Source: Ectocarpus siliculosus
Taxonomy: Eukaryota > Sar > Phaeophyceae > Ectocarpales > Ectocarpaceae
Assembly (NCBI GenBank): GCA_000310025.1
Contig: FN649751.1
Span: 6,891,540 to 6,955,539 of the forward strand
Length of the DNA stretch: 64,000 nucleotides
Direction of reading: 5' to 3'
Shown here: one piece after another, positions 11,802 through 24,277 of the stretch
Layout: each line of letters begins with the position of its first letter
How positions within the stretch are numbered: position 1 is the first letter of the stretch
Position numbers and translations under genes: made by a program
Notes under the pieces: generated by a model
The model's database searches: none
What the model was told of the DNA's origin: nothing
What the model saw: the letters and a program-made list of their open reading frames with translations, nothing else

Positions 11802-14800
11802 ATGAAGATAGACTCGTACACCCACTTCGCCTGCCCGGCGTTCATGGACCATCTCGAAGCCGAGAGCGGACACCCGATGGTATTCCGGGGCCTGTTCTCG
11901 TCCATCCCAGAGCTGTCGGATATTGACCTTCGAATCAGGCAAGTATGTTGCTGCTCTGTCTTTTAGTGCATGTGTAAAAACAGCAGTGTCGGCGTGAGAA
12001 ATGTGTTCCAAAGAAACCCAGGCTCGGATTTTGGACAAAAATGCCCCCAAGAAATTGAGCATAGCAGCCGGCGCTACATTAATCCCTACTTCTACAGAAG
12101 TGTAAGTATACATTTAGAAGCCTTTGCTCGGACAAATAAGGTTTGAGCCTCGCTCAATAATGCAAGTACGTGTTTCTTTGAGCGGGCCTGCACGCCCAAC
12201 CGTCCATTGCGTGCGCCGCCGTAGAACAGCAACGTATGGTAGTCGAGATTACTGTTGTAGACTCGACGTGTCCTGGTACTTGCAGTAGCTGTACATCCCT
12301 TCTGCATTTACACATTCCTACAAGCAGTTGGCCTGTGACAACGGCAGGCGTCGGTGTCAGTTGGACCATGCTTGACGGGAACAGAGATCGACAAGGTTTC
12401 TACCGATGTAATGCGGAGTCAAGGCAACATCAACCACCATTCTTATTTTTGGCAGCTGTTCGCGCCTTGTGCCCTGTCATGTGCAACACAAACAATGTCC
12501 GCACTTTGCCACCCATGTGCGTGCATATCGTTTTCATGTGTGAGAACAATGTTTCATGTTCGAAGATCATCACTTGTGGGTTCGGAAACTCGCCGTTTGC
12601 GTACGACTCGCACAGCAGTACGACAGCACCAGATGCAGATGACCGGATTACATATCGTTGAAATGCCTTGTTGATACATGTAGGGGTTCCAGAGTCCACC
12701 ACTACAGTAGTCTTTCTTGCAAATTCGGCACGCGAAAGGCCGCCATAAGAACTCGATGCTGCTTGCTCTGTCGGTGGCACATCTTCTCTCGTTTTTCCAG
12801 GTACATGGACGAACACGGCATCGACGTCCACTGCCTGGTGCCGCTGCCATGGCTGGAGTGCGAGCCCGGACTGCACGCCGACGAGGGCAAGGCGCTCGAG
12901 GTACGAAGATCTCTGACAGTTTCGTGTTTTTTGTTGTTGCGGCATCGTGACCTTCGTCTCATGGCGTGTCGCTCTCCTTGTCCATCCCCCTGTGCACACC
13001 GAGCGAGCCCGAGAGAGGGCAGGGGAGACTCCGAGGCTTTTGGGAACATGGCCGAGCAGGCTGCGCCCATAATATCGGCTGTTGAAATCCTCGAGTAGGT
13101 GCGACATCGATCTCAATAGGCAGGAGGTGTTGCCCCGTCCTCGGAAGTAGTTCACGTCCTGTACTCTCCCCGGCTACATACCATTCGGTTTCGCGCCCGA
13201 CGCGCGCCGTTGTTTACATGGCGTGTGCCGCGCCAACGACATGTCGCGCACGCCTCTCCCAACGACAGGCTTGCAGGATCGCCAATGACGAGATGGCGCG
13301 AGTGGTCGCCCGGTTCCCCGACCGGCTGATCGGCGTCGCTCTCATCCCCACCACAACGGAACAGGTAGGTACAGTATGTGTGTCGCGTTCGATCTTGCTT
13401 TACGTATACCACACAGCACCTCGTTTGCGAGGCATAATCGCACATAGCTATAGCGCCGAAGAAGTGCTGCTGCGTGTGCCAGATTTCTGAGGCTGGGAAC
13501 GGAAGTGGCCCGTGGGTGGTACACACACCGACGCCGTACTGTACCGTAGAGCTAAGGCGGTTGCGCTCGCGGCGATAACGGTGGCCTGCGGTAGTCTTCA
13601 ACTAGACCGTGGCATTATGATGGGAAAGGACAGCAGTCGCACGCCGGTGGTTGCTTTGCTCCGTATCACCGCCTGCCAAATCTCCCGCCGCAACACGAAG
13701 ACTGCTGCGCCGAAAAACGTGCACGATGTTGACAGTCCCGCCCGAGCGTCGTGCTCACGAGCAATCAGAATGCGCCGCCGCCTTTTCCCGTGCCCCGTGT
13801 GCACCAGGCCATGATTCAGGAGACCACTCGTGCGGTGAAGGAGCTCGGCATGGCGGGTGTGGCTCTGTTCGTGGGGCCGACGGCGAAACCCCCAGACATG
13901 GCCTGCTTCGAGGGGTTGTACCGGACGTGCGAGGAGCTCGGGGCTGTCGTGTGGATGCACCCGTGCAGACCTCAGTCCTACGCCGACTACGACTCGTACA
14001 AGGTGCTTTGCTCGCTCGCTTGATGGCCTGTTAGGTCGAACACCCCCTTCTCCTTGCGCATGCTGGTGTTGCAAGTTACGGTGTGGTATGACCGCGCTTC
14101 ACCTGATAGCATGCAGTCTTGCTCTCAAGGTATGGCTACGCGCGCTTGATTATGGCAACGCGGAAAAGGGTTCGCCTCTATTTTGCTGCCATTATAAACA
14201 CGGCAATAACGCCAATCCGCCTCAGGCTGTTCTGCCGTGCCACCTGCTGACAGGGGGAGGGCAGCAAGCACCAAATCTGGAATACTTTCGGCTGGATTTA
14301 CGATACGTCAGTGGCCATGGTGCACATTGCGTTGGCGGGGGTGTTCAGGAGATATCCAGGTGTGATTCCTGGTTCGAATACAGTAGGCCAAGTAGAGTTG
14401 GAATGCCATGGTGTTTGCTCCATGTTTTTCTGGTAAATTAAGGGCTGGTCTTATCCACTTTGGTGGTCCCACACTTCACACCCACACCAACAGTTCCAAC
14501 AGGAAGATCCACAGAACTGTGGGAGTAAAATGGTGGCGGGTCCTAACCGCTTTGTAGCAAACCCAGACTTGAGTGGTCGGTATAACGACGAATAGGCTGT
14601 GGAGGCGTTGAGGTGCTGGTTTGCAATTGTGTGGAGATGGGTAGTTGGGCCAACGGCCAGTGGCCTCCCTTGAGAACTGCGCGGGCCGGCAGTTGTGTGT
14701 GTCGATGTGGGGAGACAGGGCCACGGCCAGTGAGCCCCTTGAGAGCTTCGCGGGCTGGGAACACCCTGCCTTTTGCAAGAACTCGATGGAACGGTTGCAC

Positions 14801-17564
14801 AGCCGTGTAGAAAGCGAGGATATGCTGCGGTTACATCGTTGTGGCACTGGTGGCAGCTTGCTGCTGCTGCTACTTGTCGCGGTGCTGTTGGTCAGCATGC
14901 GAGGAGGGCATCTTGTGCTCAAGGATTGATGGTGGAGCGTGTGTTGCTCGCGAGTTTGAAGACTGTACCTCGTGCCATGTTGCAACGTAGCGTGAAAGTG
15001 ACATCGTCGTGCACTCTTTGCCATCTTACCTCCAATAGACCGAATTTTGGTTGCCGTTGAGAACTCTGGGTTCCGTTTCGCTGAACTATGATTTCAATTT
15101 AGTGACTTTTGATTTTATTTCAAATGCTAGTCCGGATGTTCTGACCCAGTCTATTGCTTGCTGGAACTGCAGGTAGAAAAAAAAAAAGGTGGTCTTGTCG
15201 GTATTTTTTTTTTTCACCCAATCAAACAGGGACGTCTGTGCTGCGTCCCGTTTTAACTATTGGTGTGGGAGTGAAGTGTGGGACGGCCAATCTGGATAAG
15301 ACCAGCCCTAAATGAGGCGTAAAATGTCTTGGGTCAGCCGCACGACGCCTTCTGAATCGCTGTACCGGGTGTCTACATTAGAGTGCAAATATCTGCTCTA
15401 TTCGTACCAGCGCGCCTGCCGGATATTTGTTATGAAGAGTCGCTTCTTGCCGCTGATCGTGGCCTGTTGCTCCAGCCATGTCAGTATGCCAGTTAGTCGT
15501 CTCGTCCGGACCTACCATGTTGTTTTTCTTTCCTCGCAGGCCTCAAGGTAGTGACCCATCACCACGGCGCCATGGTGCCCTTCTTCACGGCACGGTTCGA
15601 CACACAGCGAAGAAATTTCCAAGAAGGTGCGGGGTTGGCTCTTGCTCTCTGGGGCAAGCCACCGTCTGTTAGAGAAGTTTTCGACAGACCCGGCTGCGTT
15701 TTGCATTTGGCGACGGTACGTGGTGGATTTATCTCGCCCACATGGTCCTTTGCAAGAAGAGTATGAGGTGGGTGTGAGAGCAGAATAAGGGGTATGAAGG
15801 ACAGGCCCACCTCGCGTTGTTGGTTGGCGCTGTATACACGATGAGCTCTTTAAGGACGCCGCTCTGTTTCCCCCCTCGCAGTCGAAGGAGACGACCTCTT
15901 AGAAGACCTCCGACTTTTCTACTGCGACACTGCTACCTTTGGTGAAAGTGCGGCGAATATCCAACAGGTGCGTGGTGTTGTGCAAGTTTTTTCTTTTTGT
16001 CTTCATTTCAAATCAGCGCTCAAAGCACTTGTGCCTTTACTCCATCCCGTGGTCATAAACAAGGGCTCCCTGAGGTCCCCTACCCACCCCTCCTGCGGTA
16101 CTGTGCCTTTGATTTTATATGCGAGGAGATTGCTGCACTCTCCTCTCTCCGTGTACACACGAGCTACTAGCGCTTTAAACCCAGGCCAGAAATGGATCAG
16201 TGAGATGACTCACTTTGCAAGAAAAGCTCGCATAGGCCGGGATTCGAACCCGTGACCCTGGCCACTATTATATAATAGAAGGTTTTCGAGGATACCAACT
16301 AGACTACCGGGTTGCCTTGGATTCGTACCAGCACAGTTGACGGCGTATTAAGGTTGTAGACGCGGGCGTCGCAGAGGGCTAAAACTAAAGTTCTCTGGAA
16401 AGACATCTATGATAGTGCGTGCGTCGGGCGACGGTGGGGCTGTCGTCCTTGCCGCAGGCGGCAGCCTAGAGAGAGACCTCGCTGTGAAATAGGTAGTGGG
16501 TATTTCGACCCCTATTGGCCAAAATGCTGAGTTCCAGTTGATGTTTGTTTTGATGGACTGGTGTGCGTTTCAAGGAAATAGACCACAATGCTTGCCGCCG
16601 GGCTTTCATTGGACAGCAGCATCTGCACTCGGCGGCTTCTGCAGATGGGTGCGACGAAAATGGACTTATCAAGCTCCACCCCTCTCCTCTCGTGACCTTT
16701 TTTTCGAATTTTGTAGCCGCGTTTCTTAATCTGCCGGAATATCTCAAGCAATCCCTAAGTCCCGCCTGCAACAACGTTATCCGAGTCATGTTTTTCTTTT
16801 GCGGTCGATTTGGTCGGTCTCCGATTTGTCCTCACATCGGAGAGATAATCCAAACTCTGCTATGCGTCATTGTCACAGGCTATCGACTTTTTTGGCAAGT
16901 CGCAAGTGTTGTTCGGGACCGACACGCCCATGGACATGGGAACGAGGGGCATGTTCACGAGAACAACCATCGCTTCCGTCGAGGCGCTAGGTGCCGCACC
17001 GGAGGACAAGGAGTCTTTTTACGCGGGGTGAGCTCCGCGTACGACCTCGTGTGTGACGGGGGAAGGTTGGTAGAAAATTCTCACCGAGGTTTCGTCTACT
17101 TTGGTTCACTTTTTAGAACTGGATGTGTGATTGTGCCACTTGGTTCACGACTATTGCTTCCATTACCTACCGACATCGGGGGCCTCACAGCAGTAGGGCG
17201 CCTATCGCCCATTGGCTGGCACAACAGCAATGAAGATGTTTTTCGAAAATGAACGCGCTATCATGGAAGGAGTAGCGATCCAAGGCGGGACTCGCGTTCT
17301 TGTTCAACAACAAGCTATTGTGAATTAATATATGCTTGAAGTAGAAGAGAGCTGCGGCAGCACGAGAAATCACGCGGGCGAAAGACAGCTGTTTTCTGTA
17401 TGGCCTGGTTTGACTTGCGTCACTGCTGTACCCTCTTTCTTATGTTCTCGCTCAGGAATGTCTTGGATATGCTCGGAGAGCGCTTCGCCGGCATATCCGG
17501 AGCTAGAGGAGCCGTCGCTGCTCGACCCAAAGGAGATAGTACTCGCATAGCTGCAAGCTTGTAG
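11802..17564 (+). CDS. Amidohydrolase-2 / ACMSD-type decarboxylase family protein
   Basis: Nine exons in consistent phase: 11802-11938, 12801-12900, 13269-13364, 13808-14002, 14269-14359, 15540-15626, 15882-15967, 16879-17027 and 17456-17564. They give 349 residues, near the usual 300-350. Members are metal-dependent TIM-barrel hydrolases or decarboxylases of aromatic or muconate acids; the substrate here cannot be told. Family blocks in order are the N-terminal MKIDSYTHF, ANDEMARVVARFPDR, VVWMHPCRP, FGWIYDTSVAM, LKVVTHHHGAM, FYCDTA and VLFGTDTPMD. The barrel histidines in WMHP and THHHGAM and the aspartate in GTD are present. The N-terminal HxH reads YTH, so the first metal His is replaced by Tyr. 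The first intron starts with GC (CAG then GCAAGT). Introns 5 and 7 carry mobile elements. The start is the ATG giving the conserved beta strand; no transit peptide is evident. Confidence 0.88.
14442..15308. mobile_element. Non-autonomous Harbinger-type DNA transposon with TAA duplications
   Basis: The ends are imperfect inverted repeats of about 52 bases. Both begin GGGCTGGTCTTATCCA and share CCCACACTTCAC and CCCACACCAA further in. TAA flanks each end, at 14439-14441 and 15309-15311. A 3-bp TWA duplication with G-rich ends is typical of PIF/Harbinger elements. At 867 bp it encodes no transposase. The 182-codon minus frame inside it is low-complexity and probably chance. Two related blocks of about 30 bp near 14658 and 14726 (CCAGTG..CCTTGAGA..GCGGGC) form a short internal repeat. 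It is inserted in intron 5 of the amidohydrolase gene. Confidence 0.82.
15985..16322 (-). mobile_element. tRNA-headed SINE, fuller copy
   Basis: On the minus strand the element begins with a tRNA-like head at about 16322-16233. It has a perfect A box (TAGTCTAGTTGG) and B box (GGTTCGAATCC). The acceptor halves do not pair, so it is not a working tRNA. A body of about 170 bases follows and ends in an A-rich tail at about 15990. The body (about 16010-16180) clearly matches the second copy at 27846-28031. Shared blocks include TTCAAATCAGC, CCTCCTGCGGTACT and GTGTACACACGA. It lies in intron 7 of the amidohydrolase gene. Confidence 0.75.
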
Positions 17565-20090
17565 ACAACAATCGTGGGGGTCGCTGACACCTGTTTCGAA
17601 AATTCGTAGAGTATCACTAGTCTCCGTCCTGTTGTGATGTGCTCCACACCTTTCAATCTCGGAGGGGTCCAGCCTTTCACCACCACCAATCCGCGTGGTC
17701 TCTTTAGCTGTTTCTTTCAGCGGTGCATCAGCACCAACTCTTGTTGGATGTTCGTGTTCCAAGGGATTTAGGGTACGGATTTGATCGCTTTCCGTTGTGA
17801 ATGTTTTTCCTACCAGTAGGATCGTCAGGTGGGTAGTCCGTGTCACGGTGCAATGTGGGTGCGTTGCGTACGACAGAGACAGAGAGTGATTGCCTAGATT
17901 TGTGGGAAGTACGCGAAACGCTCCCGGGTACCGACCGCAGGAACGCATGGAAATTCTTCGTATGTGAAAGCTATCCTACACGATGGGCGATATTTCGCGT
18001 GTGTGTGTCTTTATGTGTGTGTGCCGGGCTGAGCCGGGAGTTTATACCCGTCTACAGCAGCAGAATATGTACCAACTTCATTGGAGGGGTTCTGTGCACA
18101 GAAAATAAAGTGGACTGAACCCTGTGGCATGTGAGCCTGCAGCATCCTTTGGCATGTAAAAAATGGCATGTGTGTACCGTCGCCTTCCTTCATGTGTAGT
18201 AGATGACCCAACGAATTCATCTCTACATAGTCAATATCTACGAACTGAACGCGTCGAAGACAGATTAGCAATGAATCCATAGCATTAGCGAAGGCTACCT
18301 GTATTTCCATGATTCCCCGAACAGCACACAGCTATGTGGTACTGAGTGGAGACCGGAACGGGTTTTAGTAGACAAGCAACAACCGCTGTACAACAAGTCT
18401 GAATGCATGCATGCATGCATACAAGATCCAAGACGCGGTCCGCAGAAAGAAGTGACATGATTTTTTGCACGTCACCACACGTTTAGTTTGTTGCAGTGTT
18501 TGCTGGACAGACACTGCTGTTCCTACGTAGTCGAACGCAATTTCTCGGCCTCCTAACCTGGCCAAAATCCTTTGTATCCTCTCTCTGAGTTCACCTACTA
18601 AGGTTGTGTAGTTCTGCTATGGCACGCTTGCTTGTCCAGCGGGCCTTCTCCTACACATGAACTCTCCGAGAAAGTGGTGACCACTTCAAAAATATTCTGT
18701 CCATTCTGATACAGTACCCCGAAATACGGAACAAAAACAAACGCCTCTGGCAAATTTGACGGTCTCAATGAACAACAGTACAGTAGTAGTCTGCATCGGC
18801 TTATCTGCCTCACCAAACTTGCTATTAAATACTGTTTTTCTTTCGAATTGCCATTATTTTCTCTTCACGCGCGGGGAAGAGAGAGAAACCACACTGACTG
18901 ACAGAACACGTTCGTTCGTTTCCTGCAGACTCCCTCTGCGCCTGTCCTACGGTGTCTCTGTCCCTCAGCTATCTCTATCTCTTCTTGCCCAAGAAAACAG
19001 CCCGTACGGTACGAGGATAGTGGCGCGTCGTCGGGCAGCGTCGCATGACTATAGACATCAGTTCCACCATCAGAGCCACGGCACCGCCGTTTGCTCTGTA
19101 CCCCGTAGTAGTAGATGTAAATGTACATTATTACATTCATGCATCGTCAATGGTGGTGGTGCTGACCATACGAATGATGGGCGTTTTCTGTCCTCTCGCT
19201 TCCTCCGCGCCCGTAATAGTAATAGATAGTCTAGACGACGTAGCAGCCTTCTTCTCCTCCTGTCTCGCTCTCGTTTTCAGCAGTTCACAAGAAGAGTACA
19301 GTAGTACTACAGCTGTATGGTGCGTAGTACCTTTCTATCCATCCCCGTCCATGACGACACACAAACGGCACTTGAAAAAATCAATTGGGGAAGCAGCCGT
19401 GGTACACGGCAATCTATTTATTTTATATTTGTTTTTTTGGAATTCAGTCAGTCGTTGATTTTTTGGTGGATAGTCTTACCGTTATCGTTGTGAGCACAAC
19501 AGTAAGAGGGAACAGGGACTGCGGCAGAACCTTTATCTGTTGAAAAAAATAAGACACACAGTACATGGGCGAGAAGGTGGAACGAAAAAGTACCGGTGTG
19601 GTCGTACTTTTTTGATACTGCTGTGGAGTATGTGACCCCCGGCTGATGCGCGTCGAATAATACCATATATATTCCATACAGCCAGTAGAATTCGCACCAT
19701 TCCAGCAGTACAAGGGACGAAAAAAAAACAAACGCGCATAGTGTCATATGTTGCAAGCAGCGTAGGGTCACCCAGCGTGCCACCCTGCAAAGAAAGCTTC
19801 CTCGTCGATATGCACAAATTATCACTACAAGCGTAGGGTGTGTGATATTAAGATGTGTCGTGGTGGTGGATTCATTCATTCGGGGATTCGCCTGCAGGAT
19901 TCGGGTCTCCGCAGAATGAAGAATGGGAGGCGGCGGGTATCTGGTTGTCCTGTTCGCGGACCATCGCGCTCGGTGCTTGAGTGCTTGTTGACATTTGAGC
20001 ACCCTGCTCGTGCCACGAGCAGCGTTGCAAGATCATCGTGTGTGTGCGTGAGCTGCCACCCAGATCGTACAGGGGAAACGGGGGAGCATC
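17565..20090. other. Intergenic region, no gene supported
   Basis: The first few hundred bases are presumably the amidohydrolase 3' UTR. The minus frame 17370-17948 overlaps the last amidohydrolase exon and looks like chance. A short ATGC tandem run lies near 18405-18420. CTACAGTAGT/TACAGCAGT-type motifs recur near 18045, 18775 and 19297. No further gene or RNA was recognised. Confidence 0.4.
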
Positions 20091-23000
20091 ATGCGTCTGA
20101 GTGAGTTTCTTTCGGTGTTGAATCTTGCTGCAGTTGCACAAGGCGGCCATGGGACGGCTGGATGGGGTTCAAAATCAGCGGCTGTTGTGAGCGATCGACG
20201 CGTGTTCAACGACCGGCATCGCCAGCCCCAGTCTCGCAGCGCTGTAGCCTTCTTTGGACGCCGTCCTCGGACGTCGACACCGAGAGTGACTGGAAGCTCG
20301 GAAGCAGGATCAGCTGTCGACGCACTACCCGATGCATCAGGAGCAGGTGCCAATGGAGTACGCGGTTCGCCAGCAGCAGCGGACACTTCATCTGCTGGTA
20401 CTGCAGGCGATTCAGCCGCAGCGCCGAGGTATGCGTACCCAGCATGCGTCCACCACAGCGGCTATACGGTCGTCCTCACCAACCCATCTACTGTAGTGCA
20501 TGTTGCGGTTTGTTGGGCCTGTTTTTTGGATTTGTAGACCTTTCTGTGCAATTGGTATGTTGAAGGTGCAGTCGGCATGTCCGTTGATAGACTCCCCACA
20601 TGCGGCTCACGGCGGTCCTTCCCTCCAGTTCTGTTTCGTACGTACGGACATGAGACACATTCTGTATGCAGATGTGAAGCATTTCTTCTTCCTTCGAGCT
20701 TCGGCATGCCCTCAGCTTTCGCCGTTCTGTGAAAACACCTTCGTCCAGACGCACCACCCATCTCTCCATGCGTAAGTCTACCCATGGCAACATCTATTGA
20801 AGTAGCGTTTTGCATTCACAAATACACTCCGAAGTCACACTCTCCCAAGGAACTCTTTACAGATCATGATTGGTTTGGATGCAATGCAGAGTACTCTACA
20901 TGCATCGGTGCTAACAATGGTGCCGCGGCTTGGTGCCATGTGCATGATGTTCTGTATGACCCCGGATAGGAAATAATTTAGTTAACACCTGGCAAGACAG
21001 CTGTGCGAAGTACCATGTAGAAGCTGCGAGCAACGGTCGTTTCTTACTTCAACTGGACGACAGCAGTTGATTGGAATAGCCCACAGAGCATCTCTACTGT
21101 ACGCGGTTCAAGCTTCGACCACTGTTTCTACCACCAATACATAGCCATCATCGTCTTATTGGTGATTGTGTATCATCCCTCTCCCCCCCCCCCCCTTATT
21201 TCCACATTTTTTCTCACGTTTGTTTTCGTCCCGACCGCAACGACGCCCAGAGTAAGCGCCGCGCAGGGGATTGTCAACACGTTCCGAGACTTCTGGGGTC
21301 ACGCAAGAGACGGGACGTTCGCCTTGTGGGGGAATTTTAAGGCAAGAAGACATGTTCCTTCCACCGTGTGCATGGTTTCCTTCCGCATACAGATGGACCC
21401 TACCTTCTCCCTCGTTGCTTCCCGATTGTTCCCAGATGGTAGATTTTTCGAAGGAAGGAGCATTTTGATTCACGCGAGCGACTTGACACATCGCCTTACA
21501 TGTCACCTGTGCCACGAATCCAGCCCGTTGTTCTTAGAACGAAGTAAAATTGTATGAGTGAGAAATTGTACCTCTTGCGGTCTTGATGACATCACCTTCC
21601 TGTGTACCTCAGGACCAAGTCCGTCCTGTCCGTCGCGTTCGCGGAGACGCGTTTCTTGCTTGCCATAACACAAGCCGAGTCTAGGTTGTGTTTCGATCGA
21701 TAGATGCACATGGTCGAACTTGTCTATGTCCGTATCTGATGTGTTCCAGAATCACCCGCAATTTGTTCCCAAGACCGGCAGCATCTGAGATGGCGGGAAT
21801 CCAACACAACCATGCCTAATGATCGCATTGGTAGGTAATGTGTTCTGTCGGCTGCACGTTTCCCCTGAGTTTGACCCCGACCTTGTCTCTTCTACGCTCT
21901 TCCGCGCGAAATATTGTCGTTATCGTTTCTTAATTTTGGTTTGCAGACTAGCCAGGATATCCGGAAGCGAGTGAAGGCGGGGCATGTAATGACCTATGCG
22001 GAGCACGCGCACCTGGAGCGTGGCGCTACTGTGAGTTCAATGTGGTTCTTAGCCGGACGTGCGATAGTGCAGAGAGTTGTTCTCCATAGTCTGCGTGCCC
22101 CCCCAAGTCTCTTCGCGCTGGGGACACTTCCCTGAAGTGGTGCCATATGGCCACTTGAGCTTGTTGAAAGCCCCCTCGGTTCTAGAGTGCACTGGTTCTG
22201 TGTTGGAATTGTATCGCTCTCTCCGGTAGTGCTTCGCTTGTTGTTGTTGGCAATGCACGATCTTGTTCCTAGCCCCCCCCCCATAATTCCTTCCGCATGC
22301 TGCCATTGCTGTTACTATGCTGTTCGCTCATCGCGGAACTATCACGTCAACAGGACCGCAGAAAACTGCTGCAGTACCTTATCGCCTACGCGGTATCGCC
22401 GCAGAACTTCGTGTACGTAGTCTGGTACGTCCCGGGGCTCCTTCCCTCGACGTTCGTGAAACCTCATACAATCCGCTCCAAATACCACAGGTATGCATAT
22501 ACCGTACGTGTACCGTTTTTCGAACCGTGATTTTATCCGTGGCGCTTCTCGATTGGAAGTTACATACTCTTGTGCACAAAACTTCAGGTACTTGGTGTGG
22601 CCACCGTACGGACTGCTGTTGTTTGGGGTTTGGGGTTTGGGTGAAAGTTTGATGAGGGCCGCAGTGCTCGAGCCTGTTTGAGAGAGCGACTTCTTGGTCC
22701 TCCGCTGCTGTTCGTAGGCTTCTCAGCCTGGAGGCAACTTGTTGGCGATTTCCCGGCAGTACAGAACGATATCTGAACGTACTGCTAAGTCTAACGCCTA
22801 CCATGCATGTGGTGAGTATTTTCGTCGCCCTCTCGGCCACGTTTACATAGCTCACTTCATGGCTTCTGTTTTGCTTGTGTCGCCACGCCGTTCCCGCCTG
22901 TTTCGAAGATATTTTCACTGACCTCGTGTCGTCTACTTTTACTCCTTTGTGCTGTGTTTATGTGTGCTGTTCTCGGCTAGACTTGCCCTAGAGCGCGCGT

Positions 23001-24277
23001 CGGCCACGTGGGATGCTGTCACGGGGCTGGAGTTCCGGCTCCTGAAAGCGGAGGAGGGGTTCAAGGGAAAGCCTAGAGAAGAGGGGTCACGCCAGTCCAA
23101 GAAAATGGAGAAGCTGGAAAGGCAAAGAGAGATGGTGCTCGATGTGCTCGAGGCCGACAGCAAGAGGTGAGTCCGTCAGACGTCGGAGAATGCTTTGTTG
23201 TCTGGGCGCCTTGTGGTGTATGTTCTGGTGGGAGGCTGGGAGGCGTGATGCTGTGAGGGTGTTGAGGGGGATTTTCCCCTGCCAATTGGTGCTTTTCGTG
23301 AGATAGATTTGTTGTGCTGGGCTCGTGCGGTAAAGTGTAGCCCGGAGCCTATCGTCGATGAACTGAGGGACGCTTGTCAAGTATGGAGGTGTCCCCTCCA
23401 CCCGCCAGGCCTCGAGCACGATAACCGTACTGAATGCCACAACCAGATCGGAAAACCGCTTCAACTTCGCCCGTGCTTGGTCATGTTGCTCCTGATGCAT
23501 GCTGGTTTTCTCGCAGCGATGGTTTTCTTTTCCCTTTTCCTCTTTCGAGATACTTGCGCTCACAACTTCCTCGAGAAAACGCTGAGGTTCCCCCTGAAGG
23601 CAGTCCCTCGTGATCTGCGGCCAGCAGGCCTTCCCTCTCCTAACTTACCTATCTCGTGTCGTATCGCCAACAACAGGCAAGTATTCGAACGGTTCCAGGA
23701 GCACATGGTAGTCTCTGCCCCCGCCTCTCCAGACCCAGAGAATACCGCCGCAAGCAACAACAAGGGCACCACGAAGAGCAAGAAGCCAAAGCCCCAGAAG
23801 CTCAAGCTTCCCCCGGCTAGCAAAGGGGTCCCGAACGCGTACATCAAGACGCTCGGCAAGGGCACGGGGCTGTCGGGATGGTGGCACGTCTCGCCTGGGT
23901 TCTACGTGCGGTACTGCCTCAGCGAGAGGTTGAGAGACCTGGGCAAGATGGACGATGTCCTGAGAACCGTCTCGCTGGAATCGCTCAGCGACAGTGATTT
24001 GAGAGAGGCCTGCGACGCTAGGGCTATCAACGTGGGGAACCGGCTCGGGGGGGACCGTGAACCGCAGGACCTGCGGAAGTCGCTCGGGGAGTGGCTTGAC
24101 CTTACCTCGCCTGAGGTCGCCGCCGGGAGCAAGCTTGGCCCTGACACGGTCTTCCTGCCGGATCGAGCTAGGTTGTTGGGTCTGGGGCTCAACTGTCTGG
24201 AGAGCGCGCGGCAAGGGAGGACGGCAGAGTTGCCGAGAAAGGCGCTGGCAGTCGGAAAGGGGGGGGCGATTCCATGA
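20091..24277 (+). CDS. LETM1-type mitochondrial inner-membrane protein (divergent)
   Basis: Six exons in consistent phase: 20091-20428, 21251-21341, 21947-22030, 22354-22490, 22981-23166 and 23677-24277. They give 478 residues. LETM1 proteins sit in the mitochondrial inner membrane and are tied to K+/H+ or Ca2+/H+ exchange and ribosome contact. Residues 1-110 are Ala/Arg/Ser-rich with few acids, fitting a mitochondrial presequence. The family core follows: a helical segment, a weakly hydrophobic stretch VYVVWYVPGLLPSTFVK (LLPSTF is the family hallmark, about residues 200-208), a charged coiled-coil-like part (EKLERQREMVLDVLEADSKR), and the C-terminal LSDSDLREACDARAIN with LGEWLDL. No EF hand was seen. 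The membrane segment is unusually polar for LETM1, so this is a divergent paralogue. Intron 2 begins with GC (AAG then GCAAGA). A Lys-rich insert lies near residue 305. Confidence 0.8.

Noticed and set aside
14476-15024. 182-codon minus-strand frame with short peptide repeats
   Set aside because: It lies wholly inside the Harbinger-type element, is Ser/Arg/His low-complexity, and mirrors the element's internal DNA repeat. No transposase motif is present.
16233-16322. Functional tRNA gene
   Set aside because: A and B boxes are good, but the 5' and 3' acceptor halves do not pair and the anticodon arm is abnormal. It fits a SINE head.
17370-17948. 192-codon minus-strand frame
   Set aside because: It overlaps the last amidohydrolase exon on the opposite strand and continues into the 3' flank without motifs.
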